Notes: a model not told the origin generated them from the sequence alone. A stretch of 64,000 bases of DNA from Ensifer adhaerens (GCA_900215285.1 OCMG01000001.1:1-64000); one strand, 5' to 3'. Positions 18,744-28,676 are shown, counted from the first letter of the stretch. Numbers and translations: made by a program.

Positions 18744-20252
18744 ATGAGCTATTTCTTGACCGCCGATGGCGGCACCGAAAGCCTGCGGGCGCGCGTCTAC
18801 GATCTGTCGGGCCATTGCCTCGGCAGTGTCGCTGTACCCTATCAGACACATTTCAGCGCCGGCGCCCGTGCCGAGCAGAACCCAGCCGACTGGTGGTCGT
18901 CCTTCGTGTCCGCCTCGCGGCAGGCGATTGCCGAGGCTGGGATCGACCCCTCTGCCGTCGAAGCCATCACTCTTGCGACGACGAGTTGCAGCGTCGTCGC
19001 CCTTGACAGGGACGGCGTGCCCCTGCGCCCCGCTATCATCTGGATGGATGTACGGGCCAACAGGGAGGCCGACGACGTGCTGGCGACAGGCGATGGCGCG
19101 CTCATCACCAATGGTGGCGGACGTGGGCCTGTTTCGGCGGAATGGATGATCCCTAAGGCGCTCTGGATCGCACGAAACGAGCCTGCCCTGTTCGACAAGA
19201 CAGATACGATTTGCGAATATCAGGACTTCATGACCCTGCGGCTGACCGGCGAGCGCGCGGCAAGCCTCAACAACATGACGCTGCGCTGGCATTACCAGAC
19301 GGATCGCGGTGGTTTGCCGCTGACGCTTCTCGACGCGCTCGGGCTTTCGGTGCTCGCGGACAAGTGGCCTCAGCGTATTGTTCCTCCCGGCGGTGTCATC
19401 GGGACGCTCTGCAGCAAGGCTGCCGGCGAATTGGGCCTGTCGCCATCGACGAAGGTGGTGCAGGGCGGTGCAGATGCGCTGATCGGGATGATCGGTCTCG
19501 GCGTTGCAAGACCCGGCCAGCTTGCGCTGATCACCGGCTCTTCGCATCTACAATTCGGGGTGACGGAGACTGCCGTCCATGCGCCGGGCGTTTGGGGCAC
19601 CTACCGCGATTGCGTCTATCCCGGTCGGTACATCATCGAGGGCGGACAGACATCGACCGGCTCCATTATCGCCTGGCTTGGCCGCCTGATGAACGGCACG
19701 ATGGACCTCGATGAACTGAACCGGAAGGCGGCGGACCTCGAGCCTGGGTCGGGCGGACTGATCGTGCAGGACCATTTCCAGGGCAACCGCACGCCCTATA
19801 CGGATGCGTTATCGCGCGGCGCCATCATCGGCCTGACACTGGCCCATGAACCGCATCATATCTTCCGCGCAATCATGGAAGGCATCGGCTTCGGCACGCG
19901 CTGCATTCTCGATTCCATGGCGGATGCCGGCTATCGTGGAACCGAGATCACGATTGGTGGCGGTGCGGGCGCCTCCGATCTCTGGCTGCAGATCCATGCT
20001 GATACGGCAGGCCTGCCTGTCTGCCTGCCGCAGTCGCGTGATGCACCCTCCGTGGGTGCTGCAGTGCTCGCTGCCCATGGTGCCGGGCATTTCGCCTCGA
20101 TCGACGATGGCATTGCCGCGATGGTCAAGCCGGGGCGGCGCATCGAGCCCCGTTCACGCGAAATGGCCCTCTACAATGACCTCTATGAACAATATCGCGC
20201 GCTCTATCCGGCCCTGAGGGCCGTGCGTGGCGCGAAGGGAGCAGCTTTATGA
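18744..20252 (+). CDS. FGGY-family carbohydrate kinase (first)
   Basis: A 502-residue sugar kinase. The N-terminal ATP-site motif reads ADGGTESLRA, the central sugar-site region 'IIWMDVRANREAD' is typical, the catalytic Asp lies in QGGADALIG (about residue 240), and the C-terminal ATP domain has 'ITIGGGAGASDLWLQIHAD' and 'PSVGAAVLAA'. Family members phosphorylate xylulose, ribulose, erythritol, glycerol and relatives; the sequence alone does not fix the substrate. GGGAGG precedes the ATG at 18744. It lies 38 bases after the AhpD-like gene and its stop overlaps the next SDR start, so it belongs to the same operon. Confidence 0.87.
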   Translation: MSYFLTADGGTESLRARVYDLSGHCLGSVAVPYQTHFSAGARAEQNPADWWSSFVSASRQAIAEAGIDPSAVEAITLATTSCSVVALDRDGVPLRPAIIWMDVRANREADDVLATGDGALITNGGGRGPVSAEWMIPKALWIARNEPALFDKTDTICEYQDFMTLRLTGERAASLNNMTLRWHYQTDRGGLPLTLLDALGLSVLADKWPQRIVPPGGVIGTLCSKAAGELGLSPSTKVVQGGADALIGMIGLGVARPGQLALITGSSHLQFGVTETAVHAPGVWGTYRDCVYPGRYIIEGGQTSTGSIIAWLGRLMNGTMDLDELNRKAADLEPGSGGLIVQDHFQGNRTPYTDALSRGAIIGLTLAHEPHHIFRAIMEGIGFGTRCILDSMADAGYRGTEITIGGGAGASDLWLQIHADTAGLPVCLPQSRDAPSVGAAVLAAHGAGHFASIDDGIAAMVKPGRRIEPRSREMALYNDLYEQYRALYPALRAVRGAKGAAL

Positions 20253-21022
20253 ACGGCGACAGCGATTTTCGCCTCGACGGACGCATCGCACTCGTCACCG
20301 GGGGCGCGCGCGGCATCGGCCGGGCAATCAGCGAGCGGCTAGGGCTGGCCGGCGCGACGATGGTGATTGCCGATGTCGATCTTGCGGAGGCCGCAAACGT
20401 CGCCGCCGCGCTCGAAAAGACCGGAGGCCGGGCCGAGGCCATTCGTCTCGACGTAACGGAGAGGGCCGCCGTCGATGAAGCCGCAGCGGCTCTTTTCGGG
20501 CGCCATGGCCGCATCGACGTCCTCGTCAACAATGCTGGCATCGTCCGGAATGCGCCCGCGGCGGAGATGAGCATCGATGACTGGAAGTCCGTGATCGATG
20601 TCGATCTCGGCGGCGTCTTTCATTGCTCACAGGCCATCGGGCGTCGTATGGTGGCTGCCGGTCGGGGCGCAATCGTCAATATTTCCTCGATCTGCGGCGA
20701 AATCGCCGTCTATCCGCAGCCGCAGGCGTCCTACAATGCTGCCAAGGCGGGGGTGAACCTGCTGACCAAGTCGCTTGCGGTCGAGTGGGCCAGAAAAGGC
20801 GTTCGGGTCAACGCGGTCGCGCCCGGCTATGTGGCCACCGAACTGACGCTGCGCGGCCGATCCAATCCCGAATGGTTCGATGTCTGGATGCAGATGACAC
20901 CGATGGGGCGCCTCGGGGAGCCGCGCGAAATTGCCAACGCCGTTCTGTTTCTGGCGTCCGATGCCGCAAGCTTCATGACAGGCAGCATTTTAACGATGGA
21001 TGGCGGCTATACCGCCCTTTGA
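20249..21022 (+). CDS. Short-chain dehydrogenase/reductase (first of pair)
   Basis: A 257-residue SDR with the full classical set: cofactor motif TGGARGIG (about residues 16-23), NNAG, catalytic Ser in NISSICGE, and YNAAK (about 158-162). The C-terminal 'VAPGYVATELT' and 'GSILTMDGGYTAL' follow FabG-like family order. It likely oxidises a polyol or sugar alcohol, or reduces a ketone, with NAD(P). The start overlaps the kinase stop (ATGA). The next gene is a second SDR 16 bases on, suggesting successive or stereospecific oxidation steps on the imported carbohydrate. Confidence 0.87.
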   Translation: MNGDSDFRLDGRIALVTGGARGIGRAISERLGLAGATMVIADVDLAEAANVAAALEKTGGRAEAIRLDVTERAAVDEAAAALFGRHGRIDVLVNNAGIVRNAPAAEMSIDDWKSVIDVDLGGVFHCSQAIGRRMVAAGRGAIVNISSICGEIAVYPQPQASYNAAKAGVNLLTKSLAVEWARKGVRVNAVAPGYVATELTLRGRSNPEWFDVWMQMTPMGRLGEPREIANAVLFLASDAASFMTGSILTMDGGYTAL

Positions 21023-21038
21023 GACGGAGGAGTTTTCA

Positions 21039-21794
21039 ATGGCGAATGCAAGACGAACAGCGCTGGTAACGGGCGCAAGCCGGGGGATCGGCCGTGCGAT
21101 CGCGCTCGGTCTGGCGACGCGGGGATACGATGTGGCGATTAATGACACCGCCCGCCAAGCAACCGTCTTGGAGGGCGTTGCCAAGGAGATCGAGGCGCTG
21201 GGTGCGCGCGCCCTGCCCGTTCACGCCGATGTCAGCAGCAGGAGCGATGTCGCCGCGATGGTGGCCGAGGTCGAGGTGGCCTTCGGTCATATCGACGCCG
21301 TCGTCAACAATGCCGGCATCTTGATCGCAGGCACGGTGGAAGCCCTCGACGAGGCACACTGGGACTCAGTCATGGACGTCAACGCGAAGGGAACATTCCT
21401 GGTCGTGCAGGCCGTTCTTCCGGGCATGCGCAAGCGTCGCTACGGCCGAATCGTCAACATTGCCTCCATCGGCGGCAAGCATGGCGCGCCCGAACAGGCT
21501 CATTACTCGGCTTCGAAGGCAGCGGTAATGGGCTTTACCCGCGTACTGGCCCAGGAAGTCGGCGTTGACGGCATCACGGCAAACTGCGTCTGCCCCGGCA
21601 TCATCCTGACCGACATGGGACGCGTCAATCTGGATGACCCGACGATCCGCAAGACCTGGCAGGACAAGACCGCCATGCGCCGCATCGGCGACCCGGAGGA
21701 CGTCGTCGGCACCGTCGCGTTCTTCGCCTCCGACGATTCCGCCTTCGTTACCGGCCAGAGCCTCAATGTGGATGGCGGCATCGTGCTGAATTGA
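21039..21794 (+). CDS. Short-chain dehydrogenase/reductase (second of pair)
   Basis: A 251-residue classical SDR: TGASRGIG (about residues 11-18), NNAGIL, Ser in NIASIGGKHG, and YSASK (about 156-160), ending VTGQSLNVDGGI. A good GGAGG lies about 8 bases before the ATG at 21039; an in-frame upstream start at 21000 overlaps the previous gene. It is the last gene of the rightward catabolic operon and stops 10 bases from the end of the leftward kinase gene. It differs clearly in sequence from the previous SDR, so a different substrate or stereochemistry is likely. Confidence 0.87.
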   Translation: MANARRTALVTGASRGIGRAIALGLATRGYDVAINDTARQATVLEGVAKEIEALGARALPVHADVSSRSDVAAMVAEVEVAFGHIDAVVNNAGILIAGTVEALDEAHWDSVMDVNAKGTFLVVQAVLPGMRKRRYGRIVNIASIGGKHGAPEQAHYSASKAAVMGFTRVLAQEVGVDGITANCVCPGIILTDMGRVNLDDPTIRKTWQDKTAMRRIGDPEDVVGTVAFFASDDSAFVTGQSLNVDGGIVLN

Positions 21795-21804
21795 AGTCCG
21801 GACC

Positions 21805-23439
21805 CTAGCAGTTGCGTATGAGGCGTCCGTCCCGTTGGAGGATCTTGTAGGCGGCAAAGCGATCGTTATGGACCTGAAGCGTTGCACTGGCGGGTACGAC
21901 GGTCTCTTTTGCGGCGCTCATATTCTTCATGGCATCCATCACCGAGGCAGCCGTGCCGGCGGCAACCGCACCCAGCATTGCGGACCCCAGAATGACGGGC
22001 TCTTCGGCGACGGGCGTCACCACGGACATTCCGCAGGAATCGGCCAGTATCTGGCGCGTGAGCGGGTGCTGTCCGGCACCGCCGCTGATAACGATGGTTT
22101 CGACAGGTGCTCCCGCCTCTGCCTGGACCTCGATGATCTGACGCAGCCCGTAACCAATCCCGCAAAGGCCCGCGACATAAAGAGCGACGAGACCATCTAG
22201 ATCCCGCTCCATGCCGAGCCCTGCAACGATGGCGCGGGCATGCGGATCGGCAAAGGGTGCCCGGTTGCCGAGAAATTCAGGCACGACATGAAGCCCGCGG
22301 GCAAGCTCGACGGCTCGCGATGCAGATTTCGCCTTTTCGATAGCCATGTCGGCCAGCAAGACCGGCAGCGCAACACCCTTCGACTTTGCCAGCGACTTCG
22401 CTTCGTCGGCTGCCGGATGGAAGAGAAGGAGCTGGTCGATGGCGGCACCTGCCGCGCTCTGTCCCCCCTCGTTCAGCCAGAGGCCGGGCACCATGGCGGA
22501 ATAATAGGGGCCCCAGACGCCGGGAACAAAGACCGGCTCGCGCGTCGTTGTCATCGTGCAGGAGGAGGTGCCAAAGACATAGGCGAGATTGCTGGTCGCC
22601 CCCTGCCCCACGCCGACCGTGCCGATGCCGCCCGCATGCGCATCAATCATGCCGGCCGCAACCGGAACGCCGGGGGGCAAGCCGAAATCGGCCGCAGCCT
22701 GTTCTGTCAGGCCCTCACCGCAGGGCGTGCCCGGCTCCACGATGCGTTGGCCGATCCGAGCAAAATCCTCGTTTGCAAGTGTGCCAAGGCCGATCTCGCG
22801 GAAATAATCCGCGTCCCAGCGGCGTTCATGAGCGAGATACGTCCATTTGCACGTGAGCGTGCAGGTGGAACGGGCGAGATCGCCGGTGGAACGCCAGCTA
22901 AGATAGTCTGCCAGATCGAAAAACTGCCAGGCTTTTGCAAAGGTCTCGGGCCGGTTTTCCTTGAGCCACAGAAGCTTCGGCGTTTCCATCTCCGGCGAGA
23001 TACGGCCGCCGACATATTTGAGGACATCGTGACCCAGCGCGTTGATACGCTCGGCCTGGCCAATGGCCCGATGATCCATCCACACGACGATGTTGCGATC
23101 GGGGTCTTCCGACGGGCCGACGGCGAGTGGTTCGCCCTCTGCACCCACCACGACCAGCGAGCACGTGGCGTCGAAGCCGATGCCGGCCGCATCGGAGGGC
23201 GACCGGCCGCTCGTTTTGACCGCCTCGCGGATCGTCTGGCAAACAGCAGACCAGATGTCACGGCTCGACTGCTCGACGATCTGACCCGCCTCCTTGAACA
23301 GGGCGATATCGCGCTTGGCAACCGACAGCATTGCGCCCGAAAGATCGAAGGTTGCGGTGCGCACGCTTCCCGTTCCGACATCCACGCCGATCAGGAAACG
23401 CGTATCGTTCGCAGCAGCGGCCTTGGTCTGGTCTATCAT
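21805..23439 (-). CDS. FGGY-family carbohydrate kinase, ribulokinase-like (second)
   Basis: A 544-residue kinase. The N-terminal motif is GVDVGTGSVRTATFD, followed by 'DATCSLVVV' and 'IVVWMDHRA'; the catalytic Asp lies in AGMIDAHAGGIG (about residue 277), and the C-terminal ATP motif is 'VISGGAGQHPL'. The length and the DVGTGSVR/MDHRA pattern match the D-ribulokinase branch of FGGY kinases more than xylulokinases. It is the last gene of the leftward operon (binding protein, ATPase, permease, SDR, kinase), which suggests that a pentitol-like substrate is imported, oxidised to a ketose and phosphorylated. Substrate not proven. Confidence 0.87.
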   Translation of the reverse strand: MIDQTKAAAANDTRFLIGVDVGTGSVRTATFDLSGAMLSVAKRDIALFKEAGQIVEQSSRDIWSAVCQTIREAVKTSGRSPSDAAGIGFDATCSLVVVGAEGEPLAVGPSEDPDRNIVVWMDHRAIGQAERINALGHDVLKYVGGRISPEMETPKLLWLKENRPETFAKAWQFFDLADYLSWRSTGDLARSTCTLTCKWTYLAHERRWDADYFREIGLGTLANEDFARIGQRIVEPGTPCGEGLTEQAAADFGLPPGVPVAAGMIDAHAGGIGTVGVGQGATSNLAYVFGTSSCTMTTTREPVFVPGVWGPYYSAMVPGLWLNEGGQSAAGAAIDQLLLFHPAADEAKSLAKSKGVALPVLLADMAIEKAKSASRAVELARGLHVVPEFLGNRAPFADPHARAIVAGLGMERDLDGLVALYVAGLCGIGYGLRQIIEVQAEAGAPVETIVISGGAGQHPLTRQILADSCGMSVVTPVAEEPVILGSAMLGAVAAGTAASVMDAMKNMSAAKETVVPASATLQVHNDRFAAYKILQRDGRLIRNC

Positions 23440-23469
23440 GTGTCTTGTCCTGGGGATTATCCGGTATAC

Positions 23470-24198
23470 TTAGAGATCGACGCTGTTCGGCAGGATCACG
23501 AGGTCGCGGATCGTCACATTGCGCGGCCGCGACAGCATGAACAGCACGGCCTCGGCCACTTCCTTCGGCTGCATGAGACTGCCATTGGCCAGCGCCTCGT
23601 CCATCTTGGCCTTTGGCCAATCGTCCAGAAGCGCGGTGACAACCGGGCCGGGCAGGACCGCGCCGACGCGTACGCCATGCTGGGCGACCTGCCGGCGGGT
23701 GGAGTGGACGAAGGCCTGAACGGCGAATTTCGAGGCGGTGTAGATCGGCTCCCACACGACCGGCACCACGCCGGCAATCGAGCTGGTGAAAAGGATGTCG
23801 CCGGATTTTTGCGCGATCATGTGCGGCAGGACAGCATGAACCGTGCGGAAGGCCGCGTTGATGTTGAGGTTCAGCATCCGGTCCCAGGCGTCCGGATCGC
23901 CTTCCGCCACCGGGCCGCCGATATAGGCGCCGGCATTGGCATGGAAGATATCGAGGCGGCCGGCGGATTTCAGGATGCCGTCGAGCATGCCGGACACGTC
24001 CGCAGGCTTCAGAAGATCGACGACGACCGGATGGGCGCCCTCGCCTATCTCGTGGCAAAGCTGTTCCAGCTTGTCCTTGGCGCGGTCGACGAGAACCACT
24101 TGCGCGCCTGCGGCGTGCAATGTGCGGGCGCATTCGAGGCCGATGCCGGATGCTGCTCCGGTGATGGCGGCGACTTTCCCTTCCATGGAAACGGACAT
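23470..24198 (-). CDS. Short-chain dehydrogenase/reductase of second sugar operon
   Basis: A 242-residue SDR with TGAASGIG (about residues 12-19), ANAG in place of NNAG, Ser in [10 protein letters not shown] and YTASK (about 147-151). Its order in the operon, between permease and kinase, fits oxidation of an imported sugar alcohol before phosphorylation. Start 24198 has GGAG upstream; an in-frame start at 24270 overlaps the permease gene. The C-terminus ([15 protein letters not shown]) matches the serine 3-dehydrogenase/sorbitol-type SDR tail rather than the FabG 'GG' ending. Confidence 0.86.
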   Translation of the reverse strand: MSVSMEGKVAAITGAASGIGLECARTLHAAGAQVVLVDRAKDKLEQLCHEIGEGAHPVVVDLLKPADVSGMLDGILKSAGRLDIFHANAGAYIGGPVAEGDPDAWDRMLNLNINAAFRTVHAVLPHMIAQKSGDILFTSSIAGVVPVVWEPIYTASKFAVQAFVHSTRRQVAQHGVRVGAVLPGPVVTALLDDWPKAKMDEALANGSLMQPKEVAEAVLFMLSRPRNVTIRDLVILPNSVDL

Positions 24199-24220
24199 GT
24201 GTTTTCTCCGGATTTTGGTT

Positions 24221-25474
24221 TCAGGCGCGGCCGTTGCTGGCGCGCGATTGACGGGCGAGCGAGTCGACAATCACGGCGATGGCAAGGACGCCGCCCGTGA
24301 TCATATAGCGCAGCGAGGACGAGAGGTTCAGCAGCGTCAGGCCGTTGGAAATCGACTGGATGACGATGATGCCCAGCAGTGCTGAATAGGCGCTGCCGCG
24401 TCCGCCGAAGAGGCTGGTGCCGCCGATGACGGCTGCGGCGATCGCGTTGAGGTTCACGTCACCCGTGCCGGCCTGCTGGCTGGAGGAAGCGAGGCGCGAG
24501 GCAGAGAGAATTCCGCCCAGTGCCGCAAAGCCCGAGCAGAGCATGAAGCAGCTCGTGTAGATCGCCCGCACATTGATACCCGAGCGGCGCGCGGCTTCCT
24601 TGTTACCGCCTACGGCGAAGACGGAGCGGCCCCATTGGGTGCGTGTGAGTGCGTAGTTCAGGATGATGACGAGCGCGACGAAGAGGCCGAACATCCACGG
24701 AACGCCGCGGCCCCTGTTCAGATAGAAGGCCGCAAACTCCAGCGCCAGTGTCAGCACGGCGGCGCGCGTGATGAGCGTCGAAAGCGGACTGGACGAGAGA
24801 TTGACCGCAAGTCGGCGACTGCGCATGCGCAGGCCCATGACGATCATCACGAGCCCCGGCAGCAGCGCCAGACCATGCGACAGCCAGGCCGGCATGACGA
24901 GGATCTGGCCGAAGCGGACGAGCGGCGACGCGTAAGGCAGGTTGATGCTGCCCGTTGGTCCCAGAATGTAGAGCTGGAGGCCGAGAAGGGCGAGCAGGCC
25001 GGCAAGCGTTGCGATAAAGCTTGGCATGCCAAGGCGATTGTAAAGCTGCGCGTAAATCGCGCCGATCACCGCCCCGAAGACGACGGCAATGGCGATCGCT
25101 CCATAGACAGGAAAACCCTGGTTGACCCAGAGCACGCCGATCATGGCGGATGCCAGCCCGCTCATCGAGCCGACGGAGAGGTCGATTTCACCGAGCAGCA
25201 GCACGCAGACGATGCCGAGCGAGATGATTCCGACGGTGGCGCAGTCGAACAGCATGTTCACGAGGTTGTTCGGCGCGAGATAGACCGGGTTCAGGATGCT
25301 GAAGACGGTCGAAATGATAATGAGGCCAAGCGCCACGGGCAGCATGCCGAGATCGCCCGAACGGATGCGGTCTATCGAGGCTTTCGCTGCGCCCAGCAGC
25401 GTGTCGTTATGGCGAACGCGCTCATCGCTGCGGTCGAGAGCGGCATTCTGTGTCTTGTTCATGTCTGCGCTCAT
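24221..25474 (-). CDS. Sugar ABC transporter permease, XylH type
   Basis: A 417-residue permease, longer than the RbsC-type permease of the first operon, with about ten to twelve hydrophobic helices and the family motifs '[18 protein letters not shown]' and '[14 protein letters not shown]'. The length and motif order match XylH-like permeases that work with a single-domain ATPase and a XylF-like binding protein. The start overlaps the stop of the ATPase gene (ATGA). It supplies the membrane channel of the second transporter. Confidence 0.9.
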   Translation of the reverse strand: MSADMNKTQNAALDRSDERVRHNDTLLGAAKASIDRIRSGDLGMLPVALGLIIISTVFSILNPVYLAPNNLVNMLFDCATVGIISLGIVCVLLLGEIDLSVGSMSGLASAMIGVLWVNQGFPVYGAIAIAVVFGAVIGAIYAQLYNRLGMPSFIATLAGLLALLGLQLYILGPTGSINLPYASPLVRFGQILVMPAWLSHGLALLPGLVMIVMGLRMRSRRLAVNLSSSPLSTLITRAAVLTLALEFAAFYLNRGRGVPWMFGLFVALVIILNYALTRTQWGRSVFAVGGNKEAARRSGINVRAIYTSCFMLCSGFAALGGILSASRLASSSQQAGTGDVNLNAIAAAVIGGTSLFGGRGSAYSALLGIIVIQSISNGLTLLNLSSSLRYMITGGVLAIAVIVDSLARQSRASNGRA

Positions 25475-26292
25475 GCGGACAACCCGCCTTTCTCGTGACT
25501 TTCCGTCGCCTTGCGTTCCTGGCGGCGCGAGACGGCATTTTCGGTGGCTCCTGTTATGGCGGCAACGAGTTCCTGGTTGGAAGCATCCGGCGTGAAGATG
25601 CCGTTGTTGCGCCCGAGGCGCAGCACGACGATCCGGTCGGCGACGGCGCGGACGTCTTCCATGTTGTGGCTGATGATGATGACGCCGAGGCCACGATCGC
25701 GCACGCGCTCAATCAGGTTCAGCACCTCGGCCGTCTGCGCGACGCCAAGAGCGGCGGTGGGCTCGTCCAGCATGATGATCTTGGGATTGAGCAACAGCGA
25801 GCGGGCAATCGCAACCGTCTGGCGCTGACCGCCAGAGAGCGAGGCGATCGGTTCGCGCACCGAAGGAATGCGTGCGGCCAACTCCCTGAGCAGTGTCCAG
25901 GCCCGAACTTCCATGCCGACCTCGTCGAGGCCCCAGGGCGACATTTCATGGCCGAGAAAGAGATTGGCCACGACATCAAGATTTTCGCACAGCGCGAGAT
26001 CCTGGAAAACGGTCGCAATACCAAGTTCGAGTGCAGTGCCGGGGCTGTCGATGTCGACCCGCTGACCGCAGAATTCGACCGTGCCGGACGACGGCAGATG
26101 CACGCCCGCGAGGATTTTGACGAGCGTCGATTTGCCCGCGCCGTTATCGCCGACGAGTGCCACGACCTCACCGGCCTTGACCTCCATGTCGATATCGGTG
26201 AGCGCGGATACCGCGCCGAAATTCTTCGAAACCTTGTTCAGCCTGAGGATCGTCTCGCCCTTCTGGGGCAGACCGCTTTGTTTTTGTGTCAT
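25471..26292 (-). CDS. Sugar ABC transporter ATPase, single-domain
   Basis: A 273-residue ATPase with one nucleotide-binding domain: Walker A GDNGAGKST (about residue 46), Q-loop in FQDLALCENL, signature LSGGQRQTVAIAR and Walker B IIMLDEPTAAL, then the H-loop ISHNMEDV. Unlike the two-domain ATPase of the first operon, this one must form a homodimer, as in the FrcA/XylG short type common in rhizobia. The ATG at 26292 was chosen; the longer frame lacks family similarity before it. It is coupled to the permease by an ATGA overlap. Confidence 0.9.
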   Translation of the reverse strand: MTQKQSGLPQKGETILRLNKVSKNFGAVSALTDIDMEVKAGEVVALVGDNGAGKSTLVKILAGVHLPSSGTVEFCGQRVDIDSPGTALELGIATVFQDLALCENLDVVANLFLGHEMSPWGLDEVGMEVRAWTLLRELAARIPSVREPIASLSGGQRQTVAIARSLLLNPKIIMLDEPTAALGVAQTAEVLNLIERVRDRGLGVIIISHNMEDVRAVADRIVVLRLGRNNGIFTPDASNQELVAAITGATENAVSRRQERKATESHEKGGLSA

Positions 26293-26316
26293 GGATAGTC
26301 CCTCGGAGATGGGTGA

Positions 26317-26348
26317 AAGCGCCCGACCGTCGTAGCGGCCGGGCGCTT
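26317..26348 (-). terminator. Hairpin between binding-protein and ATPase genes (second operon)
   Basis: Twelve-base arms with one G-T type mismatch (26317-26328 and 26337-26348) and an 8-base loop, lying 12 bases after the binding-protein stop and 24 before the ATPase start on the minus strand. It probably limits read-through or protects the 3' end of the binding-protein mRNA, as proposed for the hairpin in the first operon. Confidence 0.65.
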
Positions 26349-26360
26349 CCTTGGGAGGAA

Positions 26361-27407
26361 TTACTTGATAATTCCGAGCTTCTTGCAACCCTCTGCATAT
26401 TCGCCGGAGCAAACTTCTTCCGGCGTCTGGATCTTCTTGTCGAAGATTTCGGCCTTGATGTTTTCCTGCGTCACGACAGCGGGGATGAAGAGTTCCGAGG
26501 GCGTGTTGTAAAGTGTCGTCTTGGCTTCCGGCTTTTCGCCCTTGATCAACTGAACGGCGACCTTTGCAGCGGCGGCAGCAACGATTTCCGAAGGCTTGGA
26601 AATCGTGTTGTACTGGTCGCCCGATATGATCAACTGCAGCGCAGCGATCGTTGCGTCATTGCCCGTGACAGGCGGAACCGGTTTCACGCCGGCAGCCTTG
26701 AAGGCCGCAATCGCGCCGCCGCCCGTGCCGTCATTGGCGGCAACTACGCCCTTGATCTGGTTGCCGAAGCGCGTGATCTGGCCTGCGGCCCATTCCTGTG
26801 CCTTCGGCGGAGCCCATTCCGGCGTGTCGTATTCGGCAAGCGTCTTGTAACCGGAATCCTTCAGACCGCGATGGATACCGTCGCGGATGAGGCCGGCAGC
26901 TGCATCGGTTGGCGAACCGTTGATCTCCAGAAGGCCAGAACCTTCCGGAACGCCAGCCTTTTTCAGATGATCGACCAGCGACTTTGTGATGGCGTAGCCG
27001 ATGCCTTCATTGTCGAAGGAGATATAGAAGTCGGCAGGCTGGCTCGGGATCGGACGGTCATAGGCGACGACCTTTACGCCCTGTGAATGCGCCATCTCGA
27101 CGAGACCGGCGGCTGCCGCAGAATCAACAGGGTCAAGCACGATGACCTTCGCGCCCTGGGTGATCACCGAATTGAATTGCTGCTGCTGGAGCGATGCATC
27201 CGCGTTGGCGTTCTGGTAAATGACTGTGCACTTGGCGCAGAGCTTCGCCATCTCGGCCTTGAAACCAGGGAAGTCGTGCTGCTCGTAGCGGGTGGACGCC
27301 TGGTCCGGCATCAGGAAGGCGACGGTTGCGGCGTCCTCCGCACGGGCCATGCCGGCGAACGAAAGTCCGAACGCCACCGACGCCATCATCAAATTACGGT
27401 ATTTCAT
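26361..27407 (-). CDS. Sugar ABC transporter substrate-binding protein, XylF/RbsB type
   Basis: A 348-residue periplasmic binding protein with a standard Sec signal peptide (MKYRN, hydrophobic core, A-R-A cleavage at about residue 24). Lobe 1 has 'VIVLDPVDSAAAAGLV' and 'KVVAYDRPI', lobe 2 has 'GVVAANDGTGGGAIAAFKAAG' and 'VTGNDATIAA', all characteristic of xylose/ribose-type binding proteins. The AGGAGGA upstream is strong. It is the first gene of the leftward operon and is divergent from the LacI regulator. Unlike the first-operon protein it is Sec-exported, not Tat. Confidence 0.9.
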   Translation of the reverse strand: MKYRNLMMASVAFGLSFAGMARAEDAATVAFLMPDQASTRYEQHDFPGFKAEMAKLCAKCTVIYQNANADASLQQQQFNSVITQGAKVIVLDPVDSAAAAGLVEMAHSQGVKVVAYDRPIPSQPADFYISFDNEGIGYAITKSLVDHLKKAGVPEGSGLLEINGSPTDAAAGLIRDGIHRGLKDSGYKTLAEYDTPEWAPPKAQEWAAGQITRFGNQIKGVVAANDGTGGGAIAAFKAAGVKPVPPVTGNDATIAALQLIISGDQYNTISKPSEIVAAAAAKVAVQLIKGEKPEAKTTLYNTPSELFIPAVVTQENIKAEIFDKKIQTPEEVCSGEYAEGCKKLGIIK

Positions 27408-27561
27408 ATTCTCCTCCTTCGTCGCCGGCTGAGCCCGGCAATAGTGATCTCGTCAGCAGCCGAATTTGTTCGAAGGGAAGGTGCGCCGGACGAAGGCCAT
27501 CCTGCCCACGTCAGCGTCTCAACTGAAATGCTCCTCCCGCGTCGACCTTATTCAGCCGATC

Positions 27562-27601
27562 TGCTTCATCGATGTTGCGCGCTTGCTCAATCGATGAAGC
27601 A
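27562..27601. promoter_or_regulatory. Perfect 12-base inverted repeat upstream of LacI-type regulator
   Basis: TGCTTCATCGAT (27562-27573) and ATCGATGAAGCA (27590-27601) are perfect 12-base inverted arms 16 bases apart. Each arm itself centres on the palindrome ATCGAT, the CG-centred type favoured by LacI-family proteins. It lies between the regulator start (27663) and the divergent binding-protein start (27407), so it is a probable operator for one or both. Confidence 0.65.
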
Positions 27602-27662
27602 AGAATTGCCAGTTTCACCGTTTGATGTCAAGCTGGGCAAAATCGAGAGAGGAAAAATTTTC

Positions 27663-28676
27663 GTGAGTCGCATGAAGCCCGCCAAACGAACCACGATCTA
27701 TGATCTGGCGCATCTTGCCGGAACATCGGCTAGCGCCGTCAGCGCGGTTCTGAACGGAAACTGGAAGAAGCGGCGCATCAGCAGCCAACTTGCCGAGAAG
27801 ATCACCCGGATTGCGGAGGAACAGGGCTATGCGCTGAACATGCAGGCAAGTCTTCTGAGGCGCGAGAAGTCGAAGATCATCGGCATGATTGTGCCGAAAT
27901 ACGACAACCGCTATTTCGGCTCGATAGTCGAACTGTTTGAGGCGATGGCGCGCGAGCGCGGCCTTTTTCCCATCATCACATGCACGCGTCGCGATCCCGA
28001 ACTGGAGATCGAAGCCGCACGCACGATGTTGTCTTACCAGTGCGACTGGATGGTGGCGACCGGTGCCACTGACCCGGATCGGATCACCGAAATTTGTGCG
28101 GCCGCAGGCGTCGGCAGCCTCAATCTTGACCTTCCGGGAAGCAGCGCGCCCTCCGTCATCTCGGATAACTATGCGGGGGCTCGTGAACTGACCCTTCGCG
28201 TCCTCCGGAAATGCGAGACACGTTTCGGTGGCAAGGAACCCCTGCTCTTTGTCGGTGGCCGCGGGACAGATCACAACACGAGCGAACGTCTTCGCGGTTT
28301 CTGCGACGCTCATGAAGCATTCGGAGTGTCGGTCGACGAACATCATCTTCTCGCCTGCGGCTATGCGCCGGACAAGGCCGCCGGTGCGCTTCGCGACCTG
28401 AAGGCGCGCGGCGAAGATCTGCCTCACGGCCTCTTCGTCAACTCGACCATCTCTCTGGAAGGTGTGATGCGCTGGATGACCGAGACGGGGCATTACGGCG
28501 CAAGACAGCCGGTGATGGGCTGCTTTGACTGGGACCCGTTTGTCGCCCTCCTCGGTCACGACATCGAGATGGTGCGGCAGGATGTGCCAGCCATGCTGAA
28601 GGAAGTGTTCGATATCATCGATAGTGGTACTGCGAAGCAGCCGTTGATCGAAATTCCGCCGATCTTCATCGGTTAG
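27663..28676 (+). CDS. LacI-family transcription regulator
   Basis: A 337-residue regulator. The N-terminal DNA-binding domain (about residues 7-60: TIYDLAHLAGTSASAVSAVLN, then a hinge) is LacI-type, followed by a periplasmic-binding-protein-like effector domain (IIGMIVPKYDNRYFGSIVE, 'GCFDWDPF' near the C-terminus). The GTG at 27663 has GAGAGG about 9 bases upstream; an ATG at 27672 and earlier in-frame starts are possible. It is divergent from the second sugar operon and probably represses it until its sugar binds. Confidence 0.85.
   Translation: MSRMKPAKRTTIYDLAHLAGTSASAVSAVLNGNWKKRRISSQLAEKITRIAEEQGYALNMQASLLRREKSKIIGMIVPKYDNRYFGSIVELFEAMARERGLFPIITCTRRDPELEIEAARTMLSYQCDWMVATGATDPDRITEICAAAGVGSLNLDLPGSSAPSVISDNYAGARELTLRVLRKCETRFGGKEPLLFVGGRGTDHNTSERLRGFCDAHEAFGVSVDEHHLLACGYAPDKAAGALRDLKARGEDLPHGLFVNSTISLEGVMRWMTETGHYGARQPVMGCFDWDPFVALLGHDIEMVRQDVPAMLKEVFDIIDSGTAKQPLIEIPPIFIG

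Noticed and set aside
22240..24300. 686-codon open frame on the plus strand
   Set aside because: It is antisense to the FGGY kinase and SDR genes, whose motifs are complete; long antisense frames are common in GC-rich codon usage.
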